A stretch of DNA of 64,000 bases from Clostridia bacterium (GCA_017503135.1 JAFVTQ010000004.1:62001-126000), one strand, 5' to 3'; shown: positions 8,614-16,024, counted from the stretch's first letter. Notes: generated by a model not told the origin, from the sequence alone. A program made the numbers and translations.

Positions 8614-10011
8614 TTGGTTAAAGAAAAATTAAGCAAAAAAAATTGGTTTATAATCACCCTGTTCTGCTTTATGGGTGGTATAGCTTGGAATACTGAGAAT
8701 ATGTATTTCAACACCTTTATTACAAATGAAATATATGCCGATGTATCTCAGTCTGCTATTCTCGGCTCAATGGAAGCAACAACTGCAGTTGCCCGAATGG
8801 TAGCACTCTCTGCTATTGCAGCAGTTGTTACTACATTTATTATGGGTGCACTTAGCGACAGACTTAAAAATCGCAAGATGTTTATTTCTGTTGGATATAT
8901 CCTTTGGGGTATTGTTACTGCTATGTTTGGATTTATCACTAAAGAAAATGTGGCAAATCTCTTCAATCTTACTGATGAAGCAAGAATTCTTGGCACAACA
9001 GTATGGTGTATTATCCTTATGGATATTATAATGACCTTTATGGGCTCAACAAGTAATGACGCTGCATTTCAGGCGTGGATGACGGATATTACTGTGCCAA
9101 AACAACGACCTATTCTTGAAACAGTTTTATCGGTTGTTGGTACAGTATCTTCATTTGCAGTAACAGGTGTAGGTAGCTTTGCTCAGGCAGGCACTATTAC
9201 ATATAAGGCTTTTTTTATAGGTCTTGGTGCTGTAGTTACTGTGTGTGGTGTTGCTGGATTATTCCTTATTAAAGACCCACCACGTACTTTGGAAAAAGAA
9301 GCTTCAAATAACTATTGGTCCGACCTTGTTTATGGTTTTAGACCGTCCGTTATAAAGGAAAATTCACGGCTCTATCTTGCTCTTGCATCATTTTGCATTG
9401 CAATAGTTGCATTCCAAGTTTTTTACCCATATCTTCTCACATATGTCCAGTATGTAATTATTCCTGATAATGGTGGAATAGCTAATATGTTAAGACTTCC
9501 TGTAATAATTACAGCGGTGGTTGTCGTGGCTATTCTTCTCGCTTGTATTGTTACACTTCTCAAGCTCTCGACAAAGAAAAGAGGAATATGCCTTTTAATA
9601 GGTGTTGTTATGCTGACTTTAGGTTTCTTTATATTGTCAACAAGTACAAGTGTTTATGTAATCCTTGTGAGCTTATTACCTGTTGTGCTTGGTAATGCTC
9701 TTGTTAATATTCTTTTCAATGCTGCTGTTAAGGACTTTATTCCTGAAGGTAAAGCAGGTCGTTTTCAAGGCATCAGAATGATTTTTGTGGTGCTTATTCC
9801 TATGGTTATAGGCCCAGTTATTGGTGATATGGCTTGTCAAAGGGCTGCACAAACTATCATAAATGAAGTTGGTGCTTCTGTAATAGTTCCTGCAAAAAAT
9901 ATGTTCTTGTGGGCAGGTATAGTTTGTATATTTGGGATTATACCTCTTTACTTCTTGATGAGAAAAGGCGTTGACGCAGAAGAAGTAAAAGATACTGTAG
10001 AGGTAAATTGA
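8614..10011 (+). CDS. GPH-type MFS sugar:cation symporter
   Basis: 465 residues, TTG start, about 12 hydrophobic helices. It shares the signature MGGIAWNTENMYFNTFI at the N-terminus, FIMGALSDRLKNRK in loop 2-3, and FMGSTSNDAAFQAWMTDIT with the two transporters at 52273 and 53728, so the three are paralogues. The family takes up glycosides or oligosaccharides with H+ or Na+. It ends 1 bp before the GH127 gene, suggesting it imports that enzyme's substrate or product. Confidence 0.82.
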   Translation: MVKEKLSKKNWFIITLFCFMGGIAWNTENMYFNTFITNEIYADVSQSAILGSMEATTAVARMVALSAIAAVVTTFIMGALSDRLKNRKMFISVGYILWGIVTAMFGFITKENVANLFNLTDEARILGTTVWCIILMDIIMTFMGSTSNDAAFQAWMTDITVPKQRPILETVLSVVGTVSSFAVTGVGSFAQAGTITYKAFFIGLGAVVTVCGVAGLFLIKDPPRTLEKEASNNYWSDLVYGFRPSVIKENSRLYLALASFCIAIVAFQVFYPYLLTYVQYVIIPDNGGIANMLRLPVIITAVVVVAILLACIVTLLKLSTKKRGICLLIGVVMLTLGFFILSTSTSVYVILVSLLPVVLGNALVNILFNAAVKDFIPEGKAGRFQGIRMIFVVLIPMVIGPVIGDMACQRAAQTIINEVGASVIVPAKNMFLWAGIVCIFGIIPLYFLMRKGVDAEEVKDTVEVN

Positions 10012-10012
10012 T

Positions 10013-11824
10013 ATGAACAAATGGAATTTCTATACATCAAAAGAAATAAAGCCACAGGGTTGGCTCAAGCGTCAACTTGAAATTCAAGCAGAAGGACTCA
10101 GCGGTAATCTTCATAAAATCTGGCCAGATATCCGTGACAGCAAGTGGGTTGGTGGTGACCGTGAAGGTTGGGAAAGAGTACCATATTGGCTTGACGGGTT
10201 TATTCCATTAGCATATCTTCTTGAAAATGACGAAATGATTGCAACTGTAAAAAAATATATTGATGCAATTGTTTCAGCACAAGAAGACGACGGTTGGATT
10301 TGCCCTTGTGAAAAAGAAAAAAGAGCAAAATATGACACTTGGGCAGTGCAACTTCTTTGTAAAGTGCTCAAAGTTTATTATGATTGCTCAGGTGATGAAA
10401 GAATCCCACAAGTTATTTACAGAGTTCTCAAAAACTATTATGAACTTCTCAAAAGTGGTGAAATCAAGCTCTTTACTTGGGGTAAATACAGATGGTTTGA
10501 GTCTTTTATTTCACTTAATTTTTTATATGAAAAATACCACGAAGATTGGATTCGCGAACTTGCAAAAATAATTAAAGAACAAGGCTTCGACTATAATAAA
10601 ACAACAGAAAACTGGAAGAAACCAAGTCACGCTTGGAAACTAAATACTCATATTGTCAATATGACTATGATGCTTAAAAGTGAAGCTGTTTCTCACGATT
10701 TGCTGGGCGAAGAATATACTGATAATGCTGAAAAACTTCGTGAAATTCTTGATAAATATAATGGTACTGCTTTTGAAGGCTTTACTGGTGACGAGGTGCT
10801 TTCAGGTCTTGACCCAACAAAGGGTACAGAATGCTGTGCTGTTGTAGAGCAAATGTATTCTTATGAAGAAATTTTTGCTCATACAGGTGACAATAAATGG
10901 GCAGAACGCCTTGAAGTAATTGCATTTAATGCCTTACCTGCAACACTCAGCGAGGATATGTGGACTCATCAATATGTTCAGCAGGTAAATCAGATTGCTT
11001 GTCAGAAAACAATGATTATGGCTCCTTGGAGCACAAACGGTCCTTATGCACACACATTCGGACTTGAGCCGAATTTTGGTTGTTGTACTGCAAACTTTAA
11101 TCAGGGTTGGCCTAAATTTGCGCTTACCCCATTTATGCATAATGAAAACACAATAATTAATGCAGTTATGTTGCCATCTGTTTTGAAGGATAACGGTGTT
11201 ATGATTAAGTTAGAAACTAACTATCCTTTTGAGAATAAGATGCACTATTCAATAGATAGTGATAAGGATTTTAGCTTTGTAATCCGTATTCCATCATTTG
11301 CTAAAAATCTTAAAGTTAATGGTGAAGATGCAGAAACAAAAGACCTTGAAATTGCTATTAAACAAGGCGAAACTGAAATCACAGTCGAATTTGAAGCAAC
11401 ACCATATTTCAAAAAACGGCCAAATGACCTTTTTGCTTTGCAAATGGGTTCATTGCTATTCTCTGTTCCTATTGCTTATGAAAAGGAAATGAGAGAATAC
11501 ACTAAAAAAGGTGTTGAACGAAAATTCCCATATTGCGATTATCAGTTTATCCCACAAACACCTTGGAATTATGGCTATGCTGACGCGAAATTTGAAGTGA
11601 AATTCAATGGGGTAGGAGATATTCCATTTTCACAAGAAAATCCACCAATAACTATTAAAGCAAATATGCAACAAATCAAATGGGGACTTAAATTCCCATA
11701 TAGAAGCATTGCAAGAAAAACACCAAAATCAACAAACCCAATTTCAAAAGTTCAAAGAATGGAACTTTGTCCTTACGGTTCGGCAAAACTTCGAATGACA
11801 GAAATGCCAAGGTTAGAAAAGTAA
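10013..11824 (+). CDS. Glycoside hydrolase family 127-like (DUF1680) enzyme
   Basis: 603 residues. An (alpha/alpha)6-barrel GH127/DUF1680 protein, the beta-L-arabinofuranosidase family. The Zn-thiolate active site of that family is visible: Glu273-Cys274-Cys275 (GTECCAVVE) and Cys357-Cys358 (FGCCTAN). Other hallmarks are WVGGDREGWERVPYWLDGFIPLAY at 45-68 and a beta-rich C-terminus. There is no signal peptide, so it acts in the cytoplasm on imported sugars, consistent with the symporter directly upstream. The exact glycosidic bond is not certain. Confidence 0.82.
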   Translation: MNKWNFYTSKEIKPQGWLKRQLEIQAEGLSGNLHKIWPDIRDSKWVGGDREGWERVPYWLDGFIPLAYLLENDEMIATVKKYIDAIVSAQEDDGWICPCEKEKRAKYDTWAVQLLCKVLKVYYDCSGDERIPQVIYRVLKNYYELLKSGEIKLFTWGKYRWFESFISLNFLYEKYHEDWIRELAKIIKEQGFDYNKTTENWKKPSHAWKLNTHIVNMTMMLKSEAVSHDLLGEEYTDNAEKLREILDKYNGTAFEGFTGDEVLSGLDPTKGTECCAVVEQMYSYEEIFAHTGDNKWAERLEVIAFNALPATLSEDMWTHQYVQQVNQIACQKTMIMAPWSTNGPYAHTFGLEPNFGCCTANFNQGWPKFALTPFMHNENTIINAVMLPSVLKDNGVMIKLETNYPFENKMHYSIDSDKDFSFVIRIPSFAKNLKVNGEDAETKDLEIAIKQGETEITVEFEATPYFKKRPNDLFALQMGSLLFSVPIAYEKEMREYTKKGVERKFPYCDYQFIPQTPWNYGYADAKFEVKFNGVGDIPFSQENPPITIKANMQQIKWGLKFPYRSIARKTPKSTNPISKVQRMELCPYGSAKLRMTEMPRLEK

Positions 11825-11837
11825 TAAAATGTACAAC

Positions 11838-11867
11838 AAAGCAGGTGCAAAAGTGTACCTGCTTTTA
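11838..11867 (+). terminator. Terminator of the GH127 operon
   Basis: AAAGCAGGT / ACCTGCTTT hairpin followed by a T-rich tract, 14 bp past the stop. Confidence 0.7.
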
Positions 11868-11901
11868 CTTTTGTGGTTACTATATTTCTTTATATGTAAA
11901 C

Positions 11902-11933
11902 AAAAAAAGAGTCATAAAAATGACTCTTTTTTT
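11902..11933. terminator. Original tRNA-Trp terminator (now stranded)
   Basis: A 13-bp perfect inverted repeat (A7 GAGTCA / TGACTC T7) lies directly next to the displaced 3' half of tRNA-Trp. It probably ended transcription of the tRNA before the small element was inserted. Confidence 0.6.
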
Positions 11934-11934
11934 C

Positions 11935-11979
11935 TGGCAGGGGCAGAAGGATTCGAACCCTCGGCACGCGGTTTTGGAG
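11935..11979 (-). repeat. attL of the small element: displaced 3' half of tRNA-Trp
   Basis: These 45 bp match 15715-15759 of the intact tRNA-Trp gene with a single mismatch (T at 11952 versus C at 15732). They cover the CCA end back to the anticodon loop, and similarity ends exactly at TTTTGGAG. This is the scar expected when an element integrates into the 3' part of a tRNA and supplies a replacement. The offset of 3780 bp gives the element's length. Confidence 0.9.
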
Positions 11980-12122
11980 TTGCTTGGAGCTTTTACTTTT
12001 TAGAGTTATATTGAGTTATTCAAAATCGTTCAAACCCTTTATATATCAACGGATTTGAGCAAAAATAAGCAGTTTTATATTAAAAGTCTATATGTATCAA
12101 CAAATCTGCATTTTTTGAAAAA

Positions 12123-12142
12123 TGTTAGAAAAGTGTTAGAAA
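12123..12142 (+). repeat. Tandem TGTTAGAAA repeats (integrase arm sites, left)
   Basis: Two direct copies of TGTTAGAAA at 12123 and 12134, 11 bp apart. The same 9-mer occurs twice near the other end of the element (15646 and 15658). Position and pairing fit arm-type binding sites of the integrase at 14492. Confidence 0.6.
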
Positions 12143-12156
12143 CACCGCCATTACGC

Positions 12157-12188
12157 AAAGAGCTACAAGGTCACTTGTAGCTCTTTTT
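12157..12188. terminator. Strong hairpin terminator in the left arm
   Basis: A 13-bp perfect stem (AAAGAGCTACAAG / CTTGTAGCTCTTT, loop GTCA) with a T-run on the plus strand. No upstream gene inside the element needs it, so it may insulate the element from outside transcription. Confidence 0.6.
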
Positions 12189-12269
12189 GTGTCGGTGCGT
12201 GTCGGTGTGTTGGTGGGTACAGGGTGCAGACAGTTATTGCGTGGCAGAAACTACCCCCTGTATTTAGCA

Positions 12270-12301
12270 TCTAAAATAAAAAAGCACCCGAAAGGGTGCT
12301 T
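12270..12301 (-). terminator. Terminator of the XRE regulator transcript
   Basis: Read on the minus strand, AAGCACCC-TTTC-GGGTGCTT is followed by TTTTTATTTT, a standard intrinsic terminator about 145 bp past the regulator's stop codon. Confidence 0.6.
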
Positions 12302-12310
12302 ACTGATTGT

Positions 12311-12438
12311 GCCTTGTATATGGGAGTTGTTGTTTGCAGAGACTACAAATGCACTCTGTCACCAAATGTTTGCACATACCCACCATTATTCGCAACGCCT
12401 TGTATATGGGACTTACTGTTTGCAGGGACTATAAATGC
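12311..12438 (-). repeat. Duplicated 42-bp sequence in the regulator's 3' UTR
   Basis: 12311-12352 and 12397-12438 match at 37 of 42 positions with an 86-bp period. A weaker third relative lies near 12227-12255. They fall between the regulator's stop and its terminator, so they would be transcribed as a 3' UTR or small RNA. No function is known. Confidence 0.65.
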
Positions 12439-12442
12439 GACC

Positions 12443-12958
12443 TTAATCGTTGTTGTCATTGGTTTGAATATCTCTGCCAACTAAATAGTCTAATGAAACA
12501 TTATAATAATCTGCAATCTTTATAAGAGTGTGTAAGTCTGGCTCGTTTTTGCAGCTTTCATAACAAGCATAAGTTGACCTCGCAATATTCAAATCAAGAG
12601 CAACAAGTAATTGTGGCATATCGTTTTTTATTCGTAATTCTTTAAGTCTTGCAGCAAGTATTTTTCGTGTTTCTTGTTCTTTGATAATGCCAAGGTGTTT
12701 TAATTTGGCAGGCAACTTGAAAACTCTTGCAAAGTCTTGCAGATATGCTTGTGGAATTGCTTTTGTTCCATCTTCAAAAGCTTGGCAATCTGTACTTTCC
12801 CAATCAGTTGCCAAATGCACTTGCTTTATCGTCAATTCGTGTAAGTTACGAACAAGTTTAAGAAATTGCGGTAATTCAAATGTTTGTGCAAATACCTTGT
12901 TAGGTACTTTAATTGTTATTTCTTTATCTTGATATTTTATTGTTGCATCATATCTCAT
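12443..12958 (-). CDS. XRE/Cro-CI family regulator of the small element
   Basis: 171 residues from the ATG at 12958 (GGTGGTGG upstream); an earlier ATG at 13006 would add an unlikely leader. The C-terminal 65 residues form a Cro/CI helix-turn-helix (LAARLKELRIKNDMPQLLVALDLNIARSTYACYESCKNEP...DYYNVSLDYLVGR). The middle segment (LRNLHELTIKQVHLATDW...FEDGTKAIP) looks like a second, degenerate HTH. It is divergent from rep with the origin between them, so it is the likely repressor of rep/xis/int. Confidence 0.8.
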   Translation of the reverse strand: MRYDATIKYQDKEITIKVPNKVFAQTFELPQFLKLVRNLHELTIKQVHLATDWESTDCQAFEDGTKAIPQAYLQDFARVFKLPAKLKHLGIIKEQETRKILAARLKELRIKNDMPQLLVALDLNIARSTYACYESCKNEPDLHTLIKIADYYNVSLDYLVGRDIQTNDNND

Positions 12959-13056
12959 TTTTCCACCACCACTTTGTATAATACAGTATATTTTTGTGAA
13001 TTTCAATATTTTTTAGAAAAAATAGTACAAATTTGTTGTTTTTTATAGAAAATATG

Positions 13057-13088
13057 TTGACAAATTGATTTTTATTGTGTAATATAAT
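13057..13088 (+). promoter_or_regulatory. Promoter of rep
   Basis: TTGACA at 13057, 17 bp, then TAATAT at 13080 (overlapping TATAAT at 13083). It points at the origin stem-loop and rep. Confidence 0.6.
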
Positions 13089-13106
13089 GTTGTTGTTAGC
13101 AACATT
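13086..13106 (+). other. Hairpin upstream of the CRESS origin
   Basis: AATGTTG and CAACATT arms with a 7-nt loop. It is the first of a series of inverted repeats that continues through 13124-13153 (ACACCGC/GCGGTGT and GTCGC/GCGAC) to the nonanucleotide stem-loop. They may be Rep-binding or second-strand-origin structures. Confidence 0.45.
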
Positions 13107-13170
13107 TTCGTACAAATATTCGCACACCGCTTGTGCGGTGTCGCAACTGCGACCGCCGAGCGTGAATATT

Positions 13171-13198
13171 GACAAAAGGTTAGTATTACCCTTTTGTC
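13171..13198 (+). other. CRESS-type replication origin (stem-loop with TAGTATTAC)
   Basis: A perfect 9-bp stem, GACAAAAGG (13171-13179) with CCTTTTGTC (13190-13198), encloses the 10-nt loop TTAGTATTAC. The loop carries TAGTATTAC (13181-13189), the exact nonanucleotide of circovirus-type origins, where Rep nicks between T7 and A8. It is on the same strand as rep and 85 bp upstream of it, the circovirus arrangement. Identification rests on the motif, the stem and the adjacent CRESS Rep together. Confidence 0.87.
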
Positions 13199-13239
13199 GA
13201 ACTTGTGTATTTTGTGCCAAAAAGGTGGTGGAGTTAGCT

Positions 13240-13290
13240 ATGAAAACAAATTTTTATTATTTTAGGAGGTATCTATTCGATTATGGCTGA
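13240..13290 (+). CDS. Possible 16-codon leader peptide overlapping the rep start
   Basis: An ATG preceded by GGTGGTGGAG opens a 16-codon frame whose TGA overlaps the rep start codon region (ATGGCTGA). The rep ribosome site AGGAGGT lies inside it. This could couple translation of rep to the leader. It is too short to confirm as a gene. Confidence 0.35.
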   Translation: MKTNFYYFRRYLFDYG

Positions 13291-14251
13291 CAATTCAAAA
13301 TCTCGTAAGTATTTACTTACATTTAACAATCCGTCTGAACACGGATTTACTCACGAAAAAATCAACAATATTATGCGTGAGTTAAAATGGGAGTATTATT
13401 GTATGTGTGATGAAATTGGTGAGAATGGTACATACCACACTCATTTATTTTTTTATTGCAAAAATCCCGTACAATTCAGTAGAGTTCATAAACTGTTTCC
13501 TACAGTTCATATTGATGTTGCTTATGGCTCGTCAAGTGATAATAAGAATTATATTCTTAAAGAGGGCAAATATTCTGATACTGATAAGAAAGATACAAAT
13601 CTGCCTGATACATTTGAGGAGTATGGCAATATGCCACTTGATAACTCTGAACGGAGTGAAAAAGTAAGTGAAGCAATTAGAAATATGGTAAAAGAGGGTA
13701 AAACAAACGCAGAAATCATTGACGCAATTCCCTCCGCAATATTTCATACTAACAATATGGATAAGTATAGAAAGATACTGTTAAAAGAAGAACATAAAAA
13801 CAAACGAATAAAGAAAAATGTTATCTATATTTCGGGTGAGAGTGAAACAGGTAAATCAAGATATGTTTTAGACACTCACGGAGATGAGAATGTGTTTATT
13901 GTATCAGATTATAAGCACCCATTTGATAATTATGAGGGTGAGCCTGTTATTTTATTTGATGAATTTCATTCTGATATTGAAATTACAAGTATGTTGAGAT
14001 ATTTAGATATTTATGGTTGTGAGCTTCCTGCTCGTTATGGCAATACTTATGCCGCTTATGATACCGTTTATATCATTAGCAATATTTCACTTGATGAACA
14101 ATATCCCTGCATTGATAATAACACTTTTAATGCGTTTATCAGACGAATTGATAGGGTGTTAGATTTTACAAAGATTGATAAGAATGCACCTGAGTATTTT
14201 CCTGAAAATATCGTCAGAATTGATATTCATAAAGGACAATACAGACGATAA
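13283..14251 (+). CDS. rep: CRESS-DNA-type replication initiator Rep (HUH endonuclease + SF3 helicase)
   Basis: 322 residues, close to the ~314 of porcine circovirus Rep. The HUH domain has motif I YLLTFNNP (10-17), motif II HTH (His52, His54) and motif III YILK with Tyr90 as the nicking residue and Lys93. The superfamily 3 helicase follows: Walker A GESETGKS (185-192), Walker B ILFDEF (223-228), motif C IISN (264-267) and an arginine-finger-like FIRRIDRV (285-292). This domain order is that of eukaryotic CRESS-DNA viruses and related bacterial pCRESS plasmids. It would nick the TAGTATTAC stem-loop upstream. An AGGAGGT ribosome site precedes the ATG. Confidence 0.93.
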   Translation: MADNSKSRKYLLTFNNPSEHGFTHEKINNIMRELKWEYYCMCDEIGENGTYHTHLFFYCKNPVQFSRVHKLFPTVHIDVAYGSSSDNKNYILKEGKYSDTDKKDTNLPDTFEEYGNMPLDNSERSEKVSEAIRNMVKEGKTNAEIIDAIPSAIFHTNNMDKYRKILLKEEHKNKRIKKNVIYISGESETGKSRYVLDTHGDENVFIVSDYKHPFDNYEGEPVILFDEFHSDIEITSMLRYLDIYGCELPARYGNTYAAYDTVYIISNISLDEQYPCIDNNTFNAFIRRIDRVLDFTKIDKNAPEYFPENIVRIDIHKGQYRR

Positions 14252-14264
14252 GAGAGGTGCGACA

Positions 14265-14441
14265 ATGTTTGATACATACAAAGATGTTTTAACAGTTGAG
14301 CAAGTTTGCTCTGCTCTTTCTATGGGTAAAAATTCAGTTTATAAACTTTTGCGGAATGGAGTTATAAAGTCCATTAAAGTGGGCAGAAAATATTTTATTC
14401 CCAAAGCATTTTTGATAGACTTTATAAATTCATTCAAATGA
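14265..14441 (+). CDS. xis: Excisionase-type helix-turn-helix protein
   Basis: 58 residues from the ATG at 14265 with GAGAGGTG upstream. A MerR/excisionase-like winged helix: LTVEQVCSALSMGKNSVYKLLRNGVIKSIKVGRKYFIPKAFLIDFI. It lies between rep and int on the same strand, as expected for the factor that directs excision with the adjacent integrase. Confidence 0.82.
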   Translation: MFDTYKDVLTVEQVCSALSMGKNSVYKLLRNGVIKSIKVGRKYFIPKAFLIDFINSFK

Positions 14442-14491
14442 TATATAATACTGCTTGTAATGGTAGTGTTTCCAAATGAAAGGAGTAAAAA

Positions 14492-15640
14492 ATGACAGGA
14501 AGCCTACAAATAAAAAACGGCAAATATTATGCCGTCATAAACTTAACCGATACAAACGGAAAACGCAAACAAAAGTGGATTAGTACAAACCTCACATCAA
14601 AAAGCGGTAAAAAAGAACGAGAAAAAGCATTGAGAGATGTTTTATCGCAATTTGATTACAGGTCAAAGCTATATACAACTGATACATTGTTTTCTGATTA
14701 TGTTGAATTATGGCTCAAAGAGATAAAAATTAAGGTTGATGATGTAACATATCAACACTATGAAGCCGAGGCAAACACTCATATTATACCTTATTTTCGT
14801 TCAACAGGTATAAAGCTAATTGATGTTGACAGACAAGCATTACAGAATTATGTGAATTTTAAGTTTGAGCACGGTAGATTAGACGGCAAAGGTGGATTGT
14901 CTGCTACAACGATAAAACACCATAGAAATGTTATAAATCAAACCTTAAATCTTGCCGTATTCAACGGAATAATTCCAAATAACCCTTGTCAGTATATTTC
15001 TATGCCACAATCTGAAAGATACAACTATTCATTTTTTACATTGGAAGAAATGAACGAGTTTCTTTATGCAATTAGAAATGAAAGACTATATGCTTTGTAT
15101 GTTATTACTGCGACTTACGGATTGCGCAAAAGTGAGGTTTTAGGCATTAAGTGGGACAGTATCGATTTCGAAAACAATATGCTCACAATTAAGCACACAC
15201 GAGTTGAGGGACATAGAGTTGTGGAAAAAGATAAAACTAAAAATCAATCGAGTTTTAGAAGCTTCCCAATGAGTAATGATATTGTTGAGTTATTCAAAAA
15301 CTTAAAAGCTGATGAAAAATTAAATCGTGAGTTGTTCGGTAAAGAATACATTAAAAATGATTATGTGTTCAAGCTTGAAAATGGAGAGCCTTATAGACCT
15401 AACTATATTTCAAAGAAACATAAACAGATTTTGAAAAAGTACGGATTTAAGCACATAAGATTTCACGATTTGCGACATAGTTGTGCAAGTTTATTGAATG
15501 CACAAGGCTTTACACTGAAAGATATACAAGAGTGGCTCGGTCATTCAGATATACAAACAACCGCAAATACATACGCACATTTAGATATTAAACGCAAACA
15601 GGGTATTTCTAACGCATTATCAAGTATTTTAATAAAATGA
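14492..15640 (+). CDS. int: Tyrosine recombinase integrase of the small element
   Basis: 382 residues. An N-terminal arm-binding domain (TGSLQIKNGKYYAVINL), a core-binding SAM-like domain (about 65-165) and a catalytic domain with Arg212 (YGLRKSE), His325/Arg328 (HDLRHS), His351 (LGH) and Tyr361 (NTYAHLD). All catalytic residues are present. It ends 75 bp from the tRNA-Trp 3' end, the usual position for an integrase that recombines at that tRNA. Confidence 0.94.
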   Translation: MTGSLQIKNGKYYAVINLTDTNGKRKQKWISTNLTSKSGKKEREKALRDVLSQFDYRSKLYTTDTLFSDYVELWLKEIKIKVDDVTYQHYEAEANTHIIPYFRSTGIKLIDVDRQALQNYVNFKFEHGRLDGKGGLSATTIKHHRNVINQTLNLAVFNGIIPNNPCQYISMPQSERYNYSFFTLEEMNEFLYAIRNERLYALYVITATYGLRKSEVLGIKWDSIDFENNMLTIKHTRVEGHRVVEKDKTKNQSSFRSFPMSNDIVELFKNLKADEKLNRELFGKEYIKNDYVFKLENGEPYRPNYISKKHKQILKKYGFKHIRFHDLRHSCASLLNAQGFTLKDIQEWLGHSDIQTTANTYAHLDIKRKQGISNALSSILIK

Positions 15641-15645
15641 ATTTG

Positions 15646-15667
15646 TGTTAGAAAAAATGTTAGAAAA
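15646..15667 (+). repeat. Tandem TGTTAGAAA repeats (integrase arm sites, right)
   Basis: Copies at 15646 and 15658, same orientation as those at 12123/12134. Pairs at both ends of one element fit integrase arm sites. Confidence 0.6.
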
Positions 15668-15678
15668 ATGCAAAAAAA

Positions 15679-15710
15679 TATAGAGCCAATTGCTAACAAA
15701 TGGCTCTATA
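15679..15710 (-). terminator. tRNA-Trp terminator supplied by the small element
   Basis: A 10-bp perfect inverted repeat (TATAGAGCCA / TGGCTCTATA) lies just 3' of the tRNA, followed on the minus strand by TTTTTTT. Its sequence is unrelated to the hairpin next to the displaced tRNA half. Confidence 0.65.
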
Positions 15711-15714
15711 TCAA

Positions 15715-15790
15715 TGGCAGGGGCAGAAGGACTCGAACCCTCGGCACGCGGTTTTGGAGACCGCTGCTCTACCAACTGAGCTATACCCCT
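15715..15790 (-). tRNA. tRNA-Trp (CCA anticodon)
   Basis: 76 nt with encoded CCA end. The acceptor stem AGGGGTA pairs with TGCCCCT. The D-arm is GCTCAGTTGGTAGAGC, the anticodon arm GCGGT-CTCCAAA-ACCGC (anticodon CCA), and the T-arm contains GGTTCGAGTCC. It is the attachment gene of both mobile elements. Repeats of its 3' half (11935) and of its D-arm/anticodon part (47463) show that both halves have been exchanged. Confidence 0.96.
15752..15776 (-). repeat. Left att core of the large element
   Basis: 25 bp inside tRNA-Trp, anticodon loop to D-loop, repeated perfectly at 47463-47487. Confidence 0.85.
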
Positions 15791-15820
15791 GTATCAACGT
15801 TTCAGCGACCTGTGCCCGCA

Positions 15821-15853
15821 AAATGTAACCCGAAATGTAACCAAATTGTAGCC
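15821..15853 (+). repeat. AAATGTAACC repeats (arm sites of the large element, left)
   Basis: AAATGTAACC at 15821 and 15833, plus a degenerate third (AATTGTAGCC, 15844). The same pair recurs at 47301/47313 next to the other end. Confidence 0.6.
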
Positions 15854-15915
15854 AAAATCGCCGATTTCAATTGTACTTTAGTTTGAAAACGTGTCTGTCT
15901 TCAAATCACGTTTAT

Positions 15916-15943
15916 ATTATACACGCTTTTCGTCTTTTGTCAA
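15916..15943 (-). promoter_or_regulatory. tRNA-Trp promoter
   Basis: Minus-strand TTGACA (15943-15938), 16-bp spacer, TATAAT (15921-15916): both boxes perfect. It lies inside the arm of the large element. Confidence 0.75.
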
Positions 15944-15973
15944 TGCGTTTTTTCAATAAATATTGCAAAAATT

Positions 15974-16010
15974 AAAAAAGTACCCACTATATGTAGTGGG
16001 TACTAAAAAA
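15974..16010. terminator. Terminator of the relaxase gene
   Basis: AGTACCCACTA / TAGTGGGTACT, 11-bp stem, loop TATG, flanked by T-runs on either strand, 20 bp past the relaxase stop. Confidence 0.75.
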
Positions 16011-16024
16011 TTCTATATATGAGT

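Larger units (their letters stand above)
11980..12442. other. Left arm of the small element, no protein gene
   Basis: This 460-bp stretch holds the integrase arm-type repeats, two hairpins and a duplicated 42-bp sequence, listed separately. Short open frames here lack ribosome sites and look spurious. Confidence 0.6.
11935..15759. mobile_element. 3.78-kb CRESS-Rep integrative element in tRNA-Trp
   Basis: Bounded by the tRNA-Trp 3'-half repeats at 11935-11979 and 15715-15759. Cargo: XRE regulator (minus), stem-loop origin, CRESS-type rep, excisionase and tyrosine integrase, with the integrase next to the intact tRNA. TGTTAGAAA direct repeats lie inside both ends. No capsid, relaxase or other cargo gene is visible, so it looks like an integrating plasmid with circovirus-type replication rather than a virus. 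Confidence 0.88.

Noticed and set aside
12311..12438. CRISPR-like array
   Set aside because: Only two imperfect units with one 44-bp gap, and no cas genes anywhere in the window.
12189..12525. Several overlapping plus-strand open frames in the small element's left arm
   Set aside because: No ribosome sites; translations are low-complexity or follow the 42-bp repeats and oppose the XRE gene.
13075..13290. 71-codon frame through the CRESS origin
   Set aside because: It runs across the stem-loop and inverted repeats with no good ribosome site; only the last 16 codons have a plausible start.
11935..15759. Integrated ssDNA virus (with capsid)
   Set aside because: No capsid-like gene in the 3.78 kb; a plasmid-like element fits better.
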